Below are positions 8,596 through 17,878 of a stretch of DNA of 64,000 bases, piece by piece. Within the stretch, counting starts at the first letter, position 1. Each line of letters opens with the position of its first letter. The stretch spans positions 124,001 to 188,000 of the forward strand of contig NZ_QBKT01000005.1 in assembly GCF_003054265.1 (NCBI RefSeq). Direction: 5' to 3'. The stretch is from Kordia periserrulae. Its GTDB lineage: Bacteria > Bacteroidota > Bacteroidia > Flavobacteriales > Flavobacteriaceae. A program made the position numbers and the translations under genes. The notes below the pieces were generated by a model. It saw only the letters and a list, made by a program, of their open reading frames with translations, was not told the DNA's origin and did not search any database.

Positions 8596-10017
8596 TTAGT
8601 ATCCAGGGTTTTGAACCATGTTAGGATTTGCATTAATCTCAGCCTGAGGAATTGGGAAAGTAAATTTCTCAGATGAAACAGGAAGTGAACATGGAACAGT
8701 TTCACAATCTACTGCAATTCTATCGATTCCTTGATTTAAGATATTTCTATATCTCTTGATATCAACATATCGGAAACCTTCGTAACATAATTCAACTCTT
8801 CTTTCAGCTTTGATACTAGTAATAGCTTCGTTTAAAGAAGTATATGTAGCAACTGTTTGAGGAGATCCAAATCTTGCACTTCTTAGAGCAGCAATGTCAG
8901 CAGCAGCAGCAGCAAAGTCTGGAGCAGCTTTTCTAGCATTCGCTTCAGCTCTGATTAAGTACATTTCAGAAAGTCTCATAGCTTTGTAGTCATTGATATA
9001 GTTCGTATCCGCATTTGGTGGATATTTACCAATGATTAATAAAGGAGTACTTGCTCCTGGGTCACTTGTTGGATCAACGTTTACTGTACGACGGATGTCA
9101 CCAGCAGCAAATTCGTTAAATAATCCATTAGACATTTCCATGAATGCTCCACCTGTTCCTGTAAAGATCCAGTTAAAAGCGATAGAAGCGTTGTTTCCTT
9201 GAACGTTATCAAACTTGAAGATTACTTCAGTAGTATCTCCGTCACCAGCAAACATAGCAGCGTATTGTGCTTGGTTTGCTAAGTTGTAGTTAGCAATGAT
9301 AGTGTTTGCATTAGAAATAGCAGTGTTGAAATCACCAGTATATAATGCAATTCTAGCTCTTAAGAAAGTGATGAAATCTGGAGTAACATAGTTGATATCC
9401 GTTGCACTTGCAGGAATTAAACTTGAAGCTAACGTTAAGTCATTTTCAATTTCAATTAGGTTTTCACCAACAGTTTGTCTTGCAGGTAAACCAGAAGTAG
9501 CTACAACATTTTGGTAATATACACCTAATGAAGAAGGATCCATCATATCTGGTGCGTAGTACGTTAATAAGTCAAAGTGTAAGTACGCTCTAAACGCATA
9601 GCTTTGCGCTAAAATGTTATCATACGCATCTTCTTCTCCTGCTTGAGGAGCGATAGTGCTAGCTGCTGCTAACAAACGGTTAAAGTTGTTAATAGCGTTG
9701 TATCTATCAGCCCAAGTTCCTTGGTCTCCACCAGCTTCGTTTAATACTTGATTGATTAAAGCGATTTGCTGTCCACCATTATCAGCTCCAACTTTACAGT
9801 TATCTGTAAAAATTGAGTTAAATGCTAACAAACTTGCTTGTCCACCACCACGATTAATACTATTGATGGCTCCACGAAGTCCATTTTCTAAGTCAGATAC
9901 ACTTTGAAAGGCAGTTTCCTCTACTAAGTTATCAACTGGAAAACGTTCTAATTGATCATCACAACTTACTGCAAATAGTAAGGTAACAATAATTGGTATT
10001 AGAAAATATTTTTTCAT
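8596..10017 (-). CDS. SusD/RagB family nutrient-binding lipoprotein
   Basis: SusD-type lipoproteins lie on the outer face of the outer membrane and act as a hinged lid on the SusC channel. This one has signal MKKYFLIPIIVTLLFAVSC with cysteine at 19 and the usual DDQLERFP start of the mature protein. TPR-like helical segments follow (YAFRAYLHFDLLTYYAPD; DFITFLRARIALYTGDF). The C-terminal RagB signature is also present (YLIRAEANARK; SIKAERRVELCYEGFRYVDI), ending in the typical NPNMVQNPGY. It lies 14 bp downstream of its SusC partner. The length of 473 residues is normal. Confidence 0.92.
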   Translation of the reverse strand: MKKYFLIPIIVTLLFAVSCDDQLERFPVDNLVEETAFQSVSDLENGLRGAINSINRGGGQASLLAFNSIFTDNCKVGADNGGQQIALINQVLNEAGGDQGTWADRYNAINNFNRLLAAASTIAPQAGEEDAYDNILAQSYAFRAYLHFDLLTYYAPDMMDPSSLGVYYQNVVATSGLPARQTVGENLIEIENDLTLASSLIPASATDINYVTPDFITFLRARIALYTGDFNTAISNANTIIANYNLANQAQYAAMFAGDGDTTEVIFKFDNVQGNNASIAFNWIFTGTGGAFMEMSNGLFNEFAAGDIRRTVNVDPTSDPGASTPLLIIGKYPPNADTNYINDYKAMRLSEMYLIRAEANARKAAPDFAAAAADIAALRSARFGSPQTVATYTSLNEAITSIKAERRVELCYEGFRYVDIKRYRNILNQGIDRIAVDCETVPCSLPVSSEKFTFPIPQAEINANPNMVQNPGY

Positions 10018-10031
10018 TTTTATTTTTTTAT

Positions 10032-13000
10032 TTAAAAGTTTAAGTCAAATCCTAAAGAGAATGTTCTAGGAATCGGATAGTCAAAGAATCCACCAGATTG
10101 GTTACCTTCTGGATCAAATCCTCTCCATTTCGTCCAAGTAACTAAGTTAGTACCTTGAACATAAATTCTCATTCCAGAAAAGACATTTGTTTTCTCTAAA
10201 ATTTTTGAATCAACAGTGTATGAAAGTGTAATATTTCTTAAACGTAAGAAAGACGCATCTTCAATGTAACGATCTCCAATTTCTGCACGACCTTGGAATG
10301 TTAATCTTGGAATATCTGTTACTTGACCTGGAGTAGTCCAAGCATTTAACATAGTAACAGATTGGTTAGCGAAACCTGCTAAAGAAGCATCCTCGATAAT
10401 CGCTAATGAACCATTACGTCTCCATCTGTCAGCAGCAAAAGAGAATAATGCGTTTAATGCAAATCCTTTATAAGAGATATCAGCTCCAAAACCTCCAGTA
10501 TATGTAGGGTCAAAGTTTTTATCTAAATAAACTCTGTTGTTTGGAGTAAATTGGTTTGTAATGTTACCATCAACGTCATAGTAAAGTGGTTGTCCATTAG
10601 AAGGATCTACACCAGCCCAACGTACATCAAACCATGTAGCAGCTTGACGACCTTCAGCATTACGTAATGTAACTCCTGTAAATTCTACTGGTAACTCTTC
10701 AATTCTGTTTTTGTTGTAGTTAGCATTACCACGTACTGTGATAGACCATGGGTTTGTTTGAGATTTTCTCAATACGTCATATGCAAATTGGAAATCAACC
10801 CCTGAGTTTCTCATACTACCAATGTTAGTAGTAACAGTACCATAACCTGTTTGAGCAAGAGATAATGGTGCGTTGTTAGAGAATAAGTCTTCTGTTAAGA
10901 AGTTATAGTAATCTAACTCCCCAGAAAGTCTGTTATTCCATAATCCAAAGCTTAAACCAACGTTTAACTGATTTGTAGTTTCCCACTTGATATCTTCATC
11001 AACTAACCCGTTAAGTCCGTAACCTGTTCCTAACTGGTAACTTGTAGGATCTGCAAATACAGTTTGTAATCCTTGATAACGAGAACCAACACCTTGGTTA
11101 CCTACAACTCCATAACTAGCTCTTAATTTCAAAGTGCTGATGAAGTCAACATCGCTCATGAAATCTTCATTGTCAATATTCCAACGACCAGCAACAGACC
11201 AGAATACACCTGTTGAGTTTTTAGGGAAACGAGAAGTTTGGTCACGTCTGATTGTACCAGAGAAACCGTACTTTCCATCATAGTCTAAATCTAATGTTGC
11301 GAATAAAGAAGCTAATGCTAGTTCAGTTTCAGTAGAGAATACACCTGGAACGTAGTTTAATGCTAATTCAGTTGCAGCATCTAAAATTCCGTCACCATTT
11401 GTATCGTCACCTTCTTGTGTGTTACCACTAGTGAAACCAGCAGAAGAACCTGGTAATGCAGGGTTCAAACCGAAAGCAGTATATCCAGCTTGTTGTGTAT
11501 TAGAGTAGTTGTACTCACCATATACAGAAGCAGATAAATTTAACTTATCAGTAATGTCATTTTGATATCTCACGAAAGCATTTAAGATGAAGTTAGCATC
11601 TCTAAAGAAAGTTTCTCCTTGAGAACCTTTTACTTCAGCACCTTGGTTAGGAGTAATCAAACCTCTAATACTTCCTGGAGTAGTAATTTGTAATAATTCA
11701 ATGTTTGTGTAGTCAATACCAATAGAACCTCCAACTGTTAAGTTTTTAGCGAAGTTGTAATCAGCATTAATACCTCCAACCGCTTTGAATTCAGTTTCTT
11801 GGTCTGTATTGAATCTTGCAGTGTTCAATGCTAAGAATGGAGTGTTTAAGAATCCATTCGCATTCACTTGGTTTCCGTTAGCATCAATAGCTCCACTTCG
11901 AACAGTACCAAACGTATTTAAACTACCGTCTGGGTTAAATCTGTTTAAGTAAGGAAGACCAATGTATGGTACAATAAACGGGTTGTCTAACTGACCACCT
12001 GTGTTGTTACCTCTGACAGCATCTACAATAAAGTTACTCACAGAGCGGTTCAACGTTAATGTAGTTCCGTAGTTAAATTTCTTATCTGCAGAACTTCCAG
12101 TGAAGTTATTTCTGAAAGAGAAACGAGTCAAGTCACTACCTAAAGTAATACCTTCCTGCTTGAAATACTGCATAGAAGTATAAGAGCTTGTTGTTTCATT
12201 TCCTGTAGAAATACTCAATTCGTGAGAAACTGTTGTTCCTTGCTGGAAGAATACATCTGACCAGTTGGTATTTGTTTGTCCAGCAATAGCAGCAATTTGT
12301 GTGTCTGATAAACCGTCACCAAATTGTGTTCCTGGTAATAAATCTCTTTGCCAAGTTAAGAATTGAGTTGCATTCATCACCTCAAATCTAGTTTTAGGCT
12401 TCACAGCAACACCATAAAGTGTTCTATACTGTAAATTAACTCCAGATCCTTTTTTACCTTTCTTTGTAGTTACAATTACAACACCACCAGCACCTCTGTT
12501 ACCATAAATCGCTGTTGCAGCTGCATCTTTCAATACAGATAATGTCTCGATGTCGTTTTGGTTTAAACTTCTAAAGTTGTCTTGATCTACTGGTACACCA
12601 TCAATAACGAATAATGGCTCAATATCACCTTGTAAAGATCCACGACCTCTAATGATGATTGTTGCAGATTGACCTGGCTGTCCTGAACCTGTGTTCACGT
12701 TAACCCCTGCCGCAGCACCTTGAAGTACCTGGTCTAACGAGTTAATCGGAACTTGCTCAATTGTTGCACCATCAACCGTAGCAATAGAAGATGCTACTTT
12801 TGCACTGTTTACAGCTCCACCATAAGCGACAACTGTTACAGCTTCTAAAGCTTCACCTTGTTTTAACACCACGTTGATAGTAGCAGACGTAACCTTGATT
12901 TCTTGCGGAGTATATCCTACATAGCTGAATACAAGCGTTTGCCCGTTGCTAGCTTGGATAGAATAATTTCCATCAAAATCAGTAGTCTTACCTGTAGTAG

Positions 13001-13145
13001 TACCTTTAATCGAAACAGTTGCTCCTGGTAATGGTAAACCTTCTTCATCGGTCACCGTACCTGAGACAGTCTGTTGTTGTGCAAACAGAATTTGCACAAA
13101 TAACGCTAGGAATAGCGTTAGAATTCCACTAAACTTTGTTCTCAT
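10032..13145 (-). CDS. SusC/RagA TonB-linked outer membrane transporter
   Basis: This 1037-residue TonB-dependent transporter imports large nutrients such as oligosaccharides or peptides using proton-motive force via TonB. After the signal peptide (MRTKFSGILTLFLALF...FAQ) comes a carboxypeptidase-regulatory-like domain (about 25-100; GTVTDEEGLPLPGATV, TDFDGNYSI). A plug follows with the SusC signature (IIIRGRGSL, PLFVIDGVPVD, VLKDAAATAIYGNRGAGGVV), then a 22-strand barrel ending in RTFSLGFDLNF. It is the first gene of a four-gene operon. The upstream block at 13157-13201 is shared with the other SusC gene. There is no adjacent glycosidase, protease or sigma/anti-sigma pair, so the substrate is open. 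Confidence 0.95.
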   Translation of the reverse strand: MRTKFSGILTLFLALFVQILFAQQQTVSGTVTDEEGLPLPGATVSIKGTTTGKTTDFDGNYSIQASNGQTLVFSYVGYTPQEIKVTSATINVVLKQGEALEAVTVVAYGGAVNSAKVASSIATVDGATIEQVPINSLDQVLQGAAAGVNVNTGSGQPGQSATIIIRGRGSLQGDIEPLFVIDGVPVDQDNFRSLNQNDIETLSVLKDAAATAIYGNRGAGGVVIVTTKKGKKGSGVNLQYRTLYGVAVKPKTRFEVMNATQFLTWQRDLLPGTQFGDGLSDTQIAAIAGQTNTNWSDVFFQQGTTVSHELSISTGNETTSSYTSMQYFKQEGITLGSDLTRFSFRNNFTGSSADKKFNYGTTLTLNRSVSNFIVDAVRGNNTGGQLDNPFIVPYIGLPYLNRFNPDGSLNTFGTVRSGAIDANGNQVNANGFLNTPFLALNTARFNTDQETEFKAVGGINADYNFAKNLTVGGSIGIDYTNIELLQITTPGSIRGLITPNQGAEVKGSQGETFFRDANFILNAFVRYQNDITDKLNLSASVYGEYNYSNTQQAGYTAFGLNPALPGSSAGFTSGNTQEGDDTNGDGILDAATELALNYVPGVFSTETELALASLFATLDLDYDGKYGFSGTIRRDQTSRFPKNSTGVFWSVAGRWNIDNEDFMSDVDFISTLKLRASYGVVGNQGVGSRYQGLQTVFADPTSYQLGTGYGLNGLVDEDIKWETTNQLNVGLSFGLWNNRLSGELDYYNFLTEDLFSNNAPLSLAQTGYGTVTTNIGSMRNSGVDFQFAYDVLRKSQTNPWSITVRGNANYNKNRIEELPVEFTGVTLRNAEGRQAATWFDVRWAGVDPSNGQPLYYDVDGNITNQFTPNNRVYLDKNFDPTYTGGFGADISYKGFALNALFSFAADRWRRNGSLAIIEDASLAGFANQSVTMLNAWTTPGQVTDIPRLTFQGRAEIGDRYIEDASFLRLRNITLSYTVDSKILEKTNVFSGMRIYVQGTNLVTWTKWRGFDPEGNQSGGFFDYPIPRTFSLGFDLNF

Positions 13146-13156
13146 TTTTTTAATTT

Positions 13157-13201
13157 ATTTGAATTAGCTATCGCCAAAAATCCTAATTATATGTTAATAA
13201 T
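13157..13201 (-). promoter_or_regulatory. Conserved SusC upstream block, copy 1 (promoter/leader)
   Basis: On the minus strand the block reads ATTAACATATAATTAG, then GATTTTTGG, then CGATAGCTAATTCAAA. It ends about 15 bp before the susC start codon. Nearly the same sequence precedes the other SusC gene at 21129-21174. GATTTTTGG resembles a degenerate Bacteroidota -7 box (TAnnTTTG). Whether it acts as promoter, leader or operator is not decided by sequence alone. Confidence 0.55.
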
Positions 13202-13422
13202 CCAATTTTTTTTTCTTAAAAATGCTTAGAAAGCCTAAGTTTTTTTGAAAAACACGGTTTATTGAACCTTAATTGGGTTAAGTATGGTCATAGAAATGAG
13301 GACAATGCGGAGTTGTAATTTATAAAATTATCAAAATGAGATAGTTTTGTTAAATTTTTTAACGGCCTTGCAGAATTTTTTATTTTTTGTGAGAAGTGTT
13401 TTAAAGTATGTATGTAAACTAT

Positions 13423-13464
13423 AAAAACTCAATAATTCATTGACTTTCGAATTATTGAGTTTTG
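13423..13464 (-). terminator. Terminator of arylsulfotransferase-like gene
   Basis: A 15-bp perfect stem (AAAACTCAATAATTC pairing with GAATTATTGAGTTTT) with a 10-base loop and a T run on the minus strand lies 34 bp after the stop at 13498. The stem is AT-rich but long. Confidence 0.75.
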
Positions 13465-13497
13465 TGAAATTGTGTGCTTTCTACTTAAAAGATGTAT

Positions 13498-15141
13498 TTA
13501 TTGCTTGATAATTTTTGTAGTTGTTATTTTGCTATCAGCGTAAATTTTGACAACATAAAAACCGCTATTTTGAAATGTAAGGTCTATGCTTTTTTCTCGC
13601 GAAGAAAGAATTAATTCACCAAGTGCAGAATATACTTCTATTTTATCTATTGTGCCAATTCCTTTAACTTGAAAGCGGTTTTTGACAGGATTCGGAACGA
13701 TAACAAATTCTTCAGTGTCCAATTCGTTTACACTTAAAATAGTGCAATTCGATAAGTCTGGATTTTGTTCTACTGGTGCAGAAGGGGTAAGGGTTCTTCC
13801 CGTAAAAGCAGGATAATCAGCAGCATATCGCAAAACTCTGAATGTTAGGTTAGGAGAAGCGGTTGGGTCATCTCCTTGCGATAAAATTCCTGTAGGAGTT
13901 ACTGGATTTACATATTCCCAAACAATTTCTTCGGTAGGTGTTATTTCAAAAAAATATCCATCGTCACCGTCGCAAATTAAGGTGTTTCCGTTAGGTAAAC
14001 GTTGTGCGCTTGATAATATTCTGGAGTAGAAATCCGTTGGAACTAAAGAAGTGTATGTGTAATCTGTGTTTTGTGGTCCATACGCAGTTCCAGGTGTGTA
14101 GCTGTAGACGCCTTCTGAATCTTCAGGAGGTGTAATGATGTCTATTTGCGAAACACTTGGAGTTCTAGTGAAACCATTATTGAAAATAATCATTTTGCGA
14201 GCATCTGTGAGTCCGTCAGCGATAAAATGAGGGTAATGTTGCCCAAATAACTTTTGGTCGGATGCTGAGCCTCTTTTGTACGCTTGCGGATTTCCCCATC
14301 GGTATAGAAAATCGCCGCCTTTTCCTCGAAGTCCACCAGAACTTGTAGCTGCTTCTGCGGTTGTAGTGCTATGGTCGATGATGTAAATTTCGCTCAATAA
14401 TCGTGAACTGATAACAATTTGATCCAATCGTTCATCATATTGAATAGAATTGTAATGCAACCAATTGGCATTTCCGGCAGAGTTTCCTAAAAAGTTGATG
14501 TCGAGCAATTGCGGGTTGTCTTCAACAACACCAAAATTATCTTTAGTAGCATCAAAATCTTGAATTAAATGGTCTTTAACATTCCATTCCCAAACGATAT
14601 TAGCGCTATTTGTGCCTACAGGTTCTAACTCTAAAATTTGTTCATTGAATAATTTTCCTTGTGTCAGATTGTTAGGGTCTCTTCCAGCTTGTATGGCTTC
14701 TGCCTGTGTCATTGTTGTTACTGCTAATACCAAAACATTGCCATTAGGCATCGGAAAAACATCATGATGTTGTGAAACAGTAGGAGAGGAATAGGTGTAT
14801 TCCCAAAGTAAATTTCCATCCCAATCAAAAAGTTCGACTTTTCCGCCAACGCCTCCAAAATTGATGTCTGCATTAGCAATTCTACCTGCGCGAAGTAGGT
14901 TTCCATTTTCTAAAAGATAAACTGCGTTTCCTGGAGCAACTGTGCTTGTCCATTGATTGATGACTTCTCCACAGTTATTGATAAGATACGTTTCTGTGTG
15001 TCCGGCAGGTGCATATAGCGTATAGCCATTAAAAGTGCCTTGATTATTGGTAATAGTGCCTATCGTGTTTTGCGCTTTTATAACAATACTCCATAAAAAG
15101 ATACAGCAAAAAAGAATATTGCTTTTCGTTTGATTTTTCAT
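13498..15141 (-). CDS. Arylsulfotransferase-like secreted protein with T9SS sorting domain
   Basis: This 547-residue exported protein has a signal peptide (MKNQTKSNILFCCIFLWSIVIKAQ) and a beta-propeller of the bacterial arylsulfotransferase (ASST/Arylsulfotran_2) kind. The family motif is near residue 120 (SQHHDVFPMPNGNVLVL), and further blades start with HYPHFIADG and LPNGNTLICDGDDG. The last 75 or so residues (VPNPVKNRFQVKGIGTIDKI ... YVVKIYADSKITTTKIIKQ) are a type A T9SS C-terminal domain, so the protein is exported across the outer membrane by PorSS. The family moves sulfate between phenols, but activity here is unproven because many propellers of this shape are not enzymes. It is monocistronic, bounded by terminators on both sides. 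Confidence 0.82.
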   Translation of the reverse strand: MKNQTKSNILFCCIFLWSIVIKAQNTIGTITNNQGTFNGYTLYAPAGHTETYLINNCGEVINQWTSTVAPGNAVYLLENGNLLRAGRIANADINFGGVGGKVELFDWDGNLLWEYTYSSPTVSQHHDVFPMPNGNVLVLAVTTMTQAEAIQAGRDPNNLTQGKLFNEQILELEPVGTNSANIVWEWNVKDHLIQDFDATKDNFGVVEDNPQLLDINFLGNSAGNANWLHYNSIQYDERLDQIVISSRLLSEIYIIDHSTTTAEAATSSGGLRGKGGDFLYRWGNPQAYKRGSASDQKLFGQHYPHFIADGLTDARKMIIFNNGFTRTPSVSQIDIITPPEDSEGVYSYTPGTAYGPQNTDYTYTSLVPTDFYSRILSSAQRLPNGNTLICDGDDGYFFEITPTEEIVWEYVNPVTPTGILSQGDDPTASPNLTFRVLRYAADYPAFTGRTLTPSAPVEQNPDLSNCTILSVNELDTEEFVIVPNPVKNRFQVKGIGTIDKIEVYSALGELILSSREKSIDLTFQNSGFYVVKIYADSKITTTKIIKQ

Positions 15142-15200
15142 AGCTTTTCATCATTTTGAAAGTATATGAACTTTCAGTCGCGAAAAGTAACGAATATTAA

Positions 15201-15241
15201 CTAAAAAAAAAATTGCCTTTGAAGTTTATTCAAAGGCAATT
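15201..15241 (-). terminator. Rho-independent terminator of second SusCD operon
   Basis: The stem AATTGCCTTTGAA pairs with TTCAAAGGCAATT around a 5-base loop. On the minus strand it is followed by about ten T's. It lies 26 bp past the stop of the lipoprotein gene at 15267. Confidence 0.88.
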
Positions 15242-15266
15242 AGTATAAAGTTAAAATCGTGAGATT

Positions 15267-16169
15267 TTATTCATTACATAAGTTCAATGCAATTGGTCCA
15301 GCTGCTGTTCCAGGTGTTCCAGTCGCAACTGTACTACCACTAGGTCCTGTAATTTGGAAAGACATTTCTCCCCAGAAATCACCGTTGAAAACCCAGTCAC
15401 CACTTACTCCATCAGGAATTGTAATAGTTCTAGTTCCTGCACTATTTCCAGAAGTACAAGCGTATCCTGGTGCTTCGTAAGGCGTACAAAGTCCTATTTC
15501 GAATACAGTTCCGTTACTAAGTGTTACGGTAATTCCAGGGCCACCACCATTACTTGTAGTAGGTTGCCATCCGTCACCATACGAATCTTGCATGTCAATT
15601 ACCCAGTCACCTGCTGGTAACGTTGGAGAATCACACACAACTGTAGATGCGAAAGTATGATCTGCTGATTGATTGTCAAAGTTCGCACTTACGTCAGAAA
15701 ATGTTCCTTGCGGATTTGTAAGTGCTAATCTGTAGTTAAATCTGTCACCACCTTCTAATGCAGCAGGATCAACTCCTAATGCAGAAATAATAGAAGCTCC
15801 GTCAAAAGAAATAGCTACCTCAGGATATCCTCCGTCTGTATTAGTAAAGCTTGATGATTCAGCAGTAACTAATAGTGCTTCGTCCGTTGTAAGGTTTTGT
15901 CCTGCAAGAGAAACAAATACTTCAACTTTGGTAACATCCGTTCCGCCTGCAGGAGAAATGATTTGATACTCCTTTGAGAAACTTGAGCTACTTGGGTCTA
16001 ATTTATTTACGTTGGTAGAACCATTTGTAGTGATTTCAGCTGCAAAAGGTACACCTGTGTTGATTAAGTCATCAAAATCAACAGGCAACGTATCGTCGTC
16101 TTTACAGCTATAAAATGCTATGCATATAGCACTTACAGCCAAGATTGTTTTTAAAAATTTATTTTTCAT
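15267..16169 (-). CDS. SusCD-associated surface lipoprotein of unknown ligand
   Basis: This 300-residue lipoprotein has signal MKNKFLKTILAVSAICIAFYSC (cysteine at 22) and the acidic KDDDTLPVDFDD after it. The middle is beta-rich (VTKVEVFVSLAGQNL; NYRLALTNPQG). The C-terminal third holds a Gly/Trp-rich segment (GDWVIDMQDSYGDGWQP) that resembles domains found in other Bacteroidota surface proteins. It is 12 bp downstream of susD 2 and closes the operon before the terminator at 15201-15241. By position it should be a ligand-binding partner of this SusCD complex. The ligand is unknown. Confidence 0.7.
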   Translation of the reverse strand: MKNKFLKTILAVSAICIAFYSCKDDDTLPVDFDDLINTGVPFAAEITTNGSTNVNKLDPSSSSFSKEYQIISPAGGTDVTKVEVFVSLAGQNLTTDEALLVTAESSSFTNTDGGYPEVAISFDGASIISALGVDPAALEGGDRFNYRLALTNPQGTFSDVSANFDNQSADHTFASTVVCDSPTLPAGDWVIDMQDSYGDGWQPTTSNGGGPGITVTLSNGTVFEIGLCTPYEAPGYACTSGNSAGTRTITIPDGVSGDWVFNGDFWGEMSFQITGPSGSTVATGTPGTAAGPIALNLCNE

Positions 16170-16181
16170 AATTCTCTTTTT

Positions 16182-17867
16182 TTATTGAATAAACTCTGCA
16201 GGATTGTTATCCCAAAATACTTGTACAGCAAGTCCAGGCTTCTGAGAGATGTTTATGTTTCTATCAACTGTAATGTTAGGATACAAGAATGATCTTGGGA
16301 ACGTACCTGTTCCTAATAATGTCGGTTGTAAGTTTCCTGGTGCTCCTGTTCTTCTGTAAAGGTTGTAACCTTCCACACCATTACCATACATAGCAATCCA
16401 GTATTCTTTACCAATGATGTCCATTCTTTCCGCATCAGTTGATGCAGCCATATACGATGTCATAACATTTGCTACGTAATCGTCAATATCAGTAGCGGAA
16501 GCTGTATTTGTAAAATCTCCTGGGTTTGGCAAGAATGAGGTTACTGTGTTTAATGATGATCTAACGCCTTGTTCTAGCATTGCAGCGGCATCATCAGAAG
16601 TACCTAAGTATAAAGCAGCTTCTGCTCTCATGAAGTACACAAATGAATCCATCATAATTGGCCAAATTCCAGCACCTTGCAATCCGTCATTGTCATTAAT
16701 AGTGTCTGCATCGTTGTCATCAAAACGACCACCAACAGGATATACTCCAAAAGTACTTCTTTTGTTGTTATCTGGCGGAATACCTTCACGGTTTGCATGA
16801 TCTCTTCCCCAATATCCATCACCTCTTCCAAATAATGAACAGAAAGGAAGTGGTACTGCTTGCATTGCGTCAATTGGATCATACGTTGTAGGTCTTGGAT
16901 CGTTCCAACAGCTAATTTCATTATCTAATGTAGCTGGGTCTGTTGGGAAACTGTTTACCTGTCTGTACACATAATAACGCAATCTTGGGTCTTCAAAACC
17001 TTTTTCTTCAGCCAATGCCCACATTAAATAGTTTGGAATGTATTCTCCAGTGTTCGCTGCTAAATACTCCTCTACGAAATACGGGTGTCTACTTTGTGGA
17101 TTGATAGAAGTTCCTGATGCCCATTTAAAGTCTTCTGAACTTGTAGTGATGATGTCTCCAGTAGCTAATAATGCATTTATTCCTGCAGCAGAACCAGTTG
17201 GGTCAATTAATCTTCTGTTTAAGTAATATTTAAACTTTAATGTGTTTGCAAGTTTTGTCCAATTTGCCATTGAGTTACTACTGTCTTCTCCGTAGTATAA
17301 ATCATTGAACGTTGGCGTATTTCCATCAATATTTGCAAAATCAGCTAATGCTAAATCCAATTCAGCTAAAGCAGCGTCATATACATCAGCACCATTATCT
17401 ACAGCAGGAAAAATAATACCGCCATTCCCTTGTAGTGCTTCTGAGTAAGGAACATCTCCAAAATAATCGACCATTGTCATCATCGTATATGCTCTAATAA
17501 TTCTAGCTACCCCAAGATGTCTGGAACGTCCAGAAGTAGTTGCAACAGGAATTAATGCTTCTACTTCATTTAAGATATTAGTATATGCCGTACTCCACAT
17601 ACCGCTATTACTAGCATTCGTATTGTTGAAGTTGATTTCATATGTATTGAACATATATTCTAAACGTACTGCTTCTGCTCCAGATTCCGTTGCATCTTCA
17701 AAGAATTCTGCCAACTGAAATTGGATGAAGTTTAAGTTCGTATCCGGGTCAAGTGCCTCCGGAGTCGGAACATTAGGGTCTACTAGTAAATCTAATTCCG
17801 TTGTTTCACAAGAAAAAACGAGTATTAGTCCTAGTAACCAATATAATTTATTGTTTTTTATTTTCAT
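16182..17867 (-). CDS. SusD-like nutrient-binding lipoprotein (SusD-like_2 type)
   Basis: This 561-residue lipoprotein is the lid partner of the SusC directly upstream. An in-frame ATG at 17924 lies inside susC, so the ATG at 17867 (MKIKNNKLYWLLGLILVFSC, cysteine at 20) is the better start. It leaves an 11-bp gap to susC. Features are the typical mature start TTELDLLVDPNVPTPEALD, TPR-like helices with VDYFGDVPYSEALQG, and a C-terminal region with GKEYWIAMYGNGVEGYNLYR. These fit the SusD-like_2 subfamily, often tied to peptide or mixed-nutrient uptake as well as glycans. The substrate is unknown. Confidence 0.9.
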   Translation of the reverse strand: MKIKNNKLYWLLGLILVFSCETTELDLLVDPNVPTPEALDPDTNLNFIQFQLAEFFEDATESGAEAVRLEYMFNTYEINFNNTNASNSGMWSTAYTNILNEVEALIPVATTSGRSRHLGVARIIRAYTMMTMVDYFGDVPYSEALQGNGGIIFPAVDNGADVYDAALAELDLALADFANIDGNTPTFNDLYYGEDSSNSMANWTKLANTLKFKYYLNRRLIDPTGSAAGINALLATGDIITTSSEDFKWASGTSINPQSRHPYFVEEYLAANTGEYIPNYLMWALAEEKGFEDPRLRYYVYRQVNSFPTDPATLDNEISCWNDPRPTTYDPIDAMQAVPLPFCSLFGRGDGYWGRDHANREGIPPDNNKRSTFGVYPVGGRFDDNDADTINDNDGLQGAGIWPIMMDSFVYFMRAEAALYLGTSDDAAAMLEQGVRSSLNTVTSFLPNPGDFTNTASATDIDDYVANVMTSYMAASTDAERMDIIGKEYWIAMYGNGVEGYNLYRRTGAPGNLQPTLLGTGTFPRSFLYPNITVDRNINISQKPGLAVQVFWDNNPAEFIQ

Positions 17868-17878
17868 TGTTATTTTTT

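Larger units (their letters stand above)
13146..13497. other. Intergenic 352-bp region upstream of susC 1
   Basis: This region holds the conserved SusC leader block next to the susC start and a terminator hairpin at its distal end (both listed separately). Between them is AT-rich sequence in which I see no gene or RNA. Confidence 0.6.
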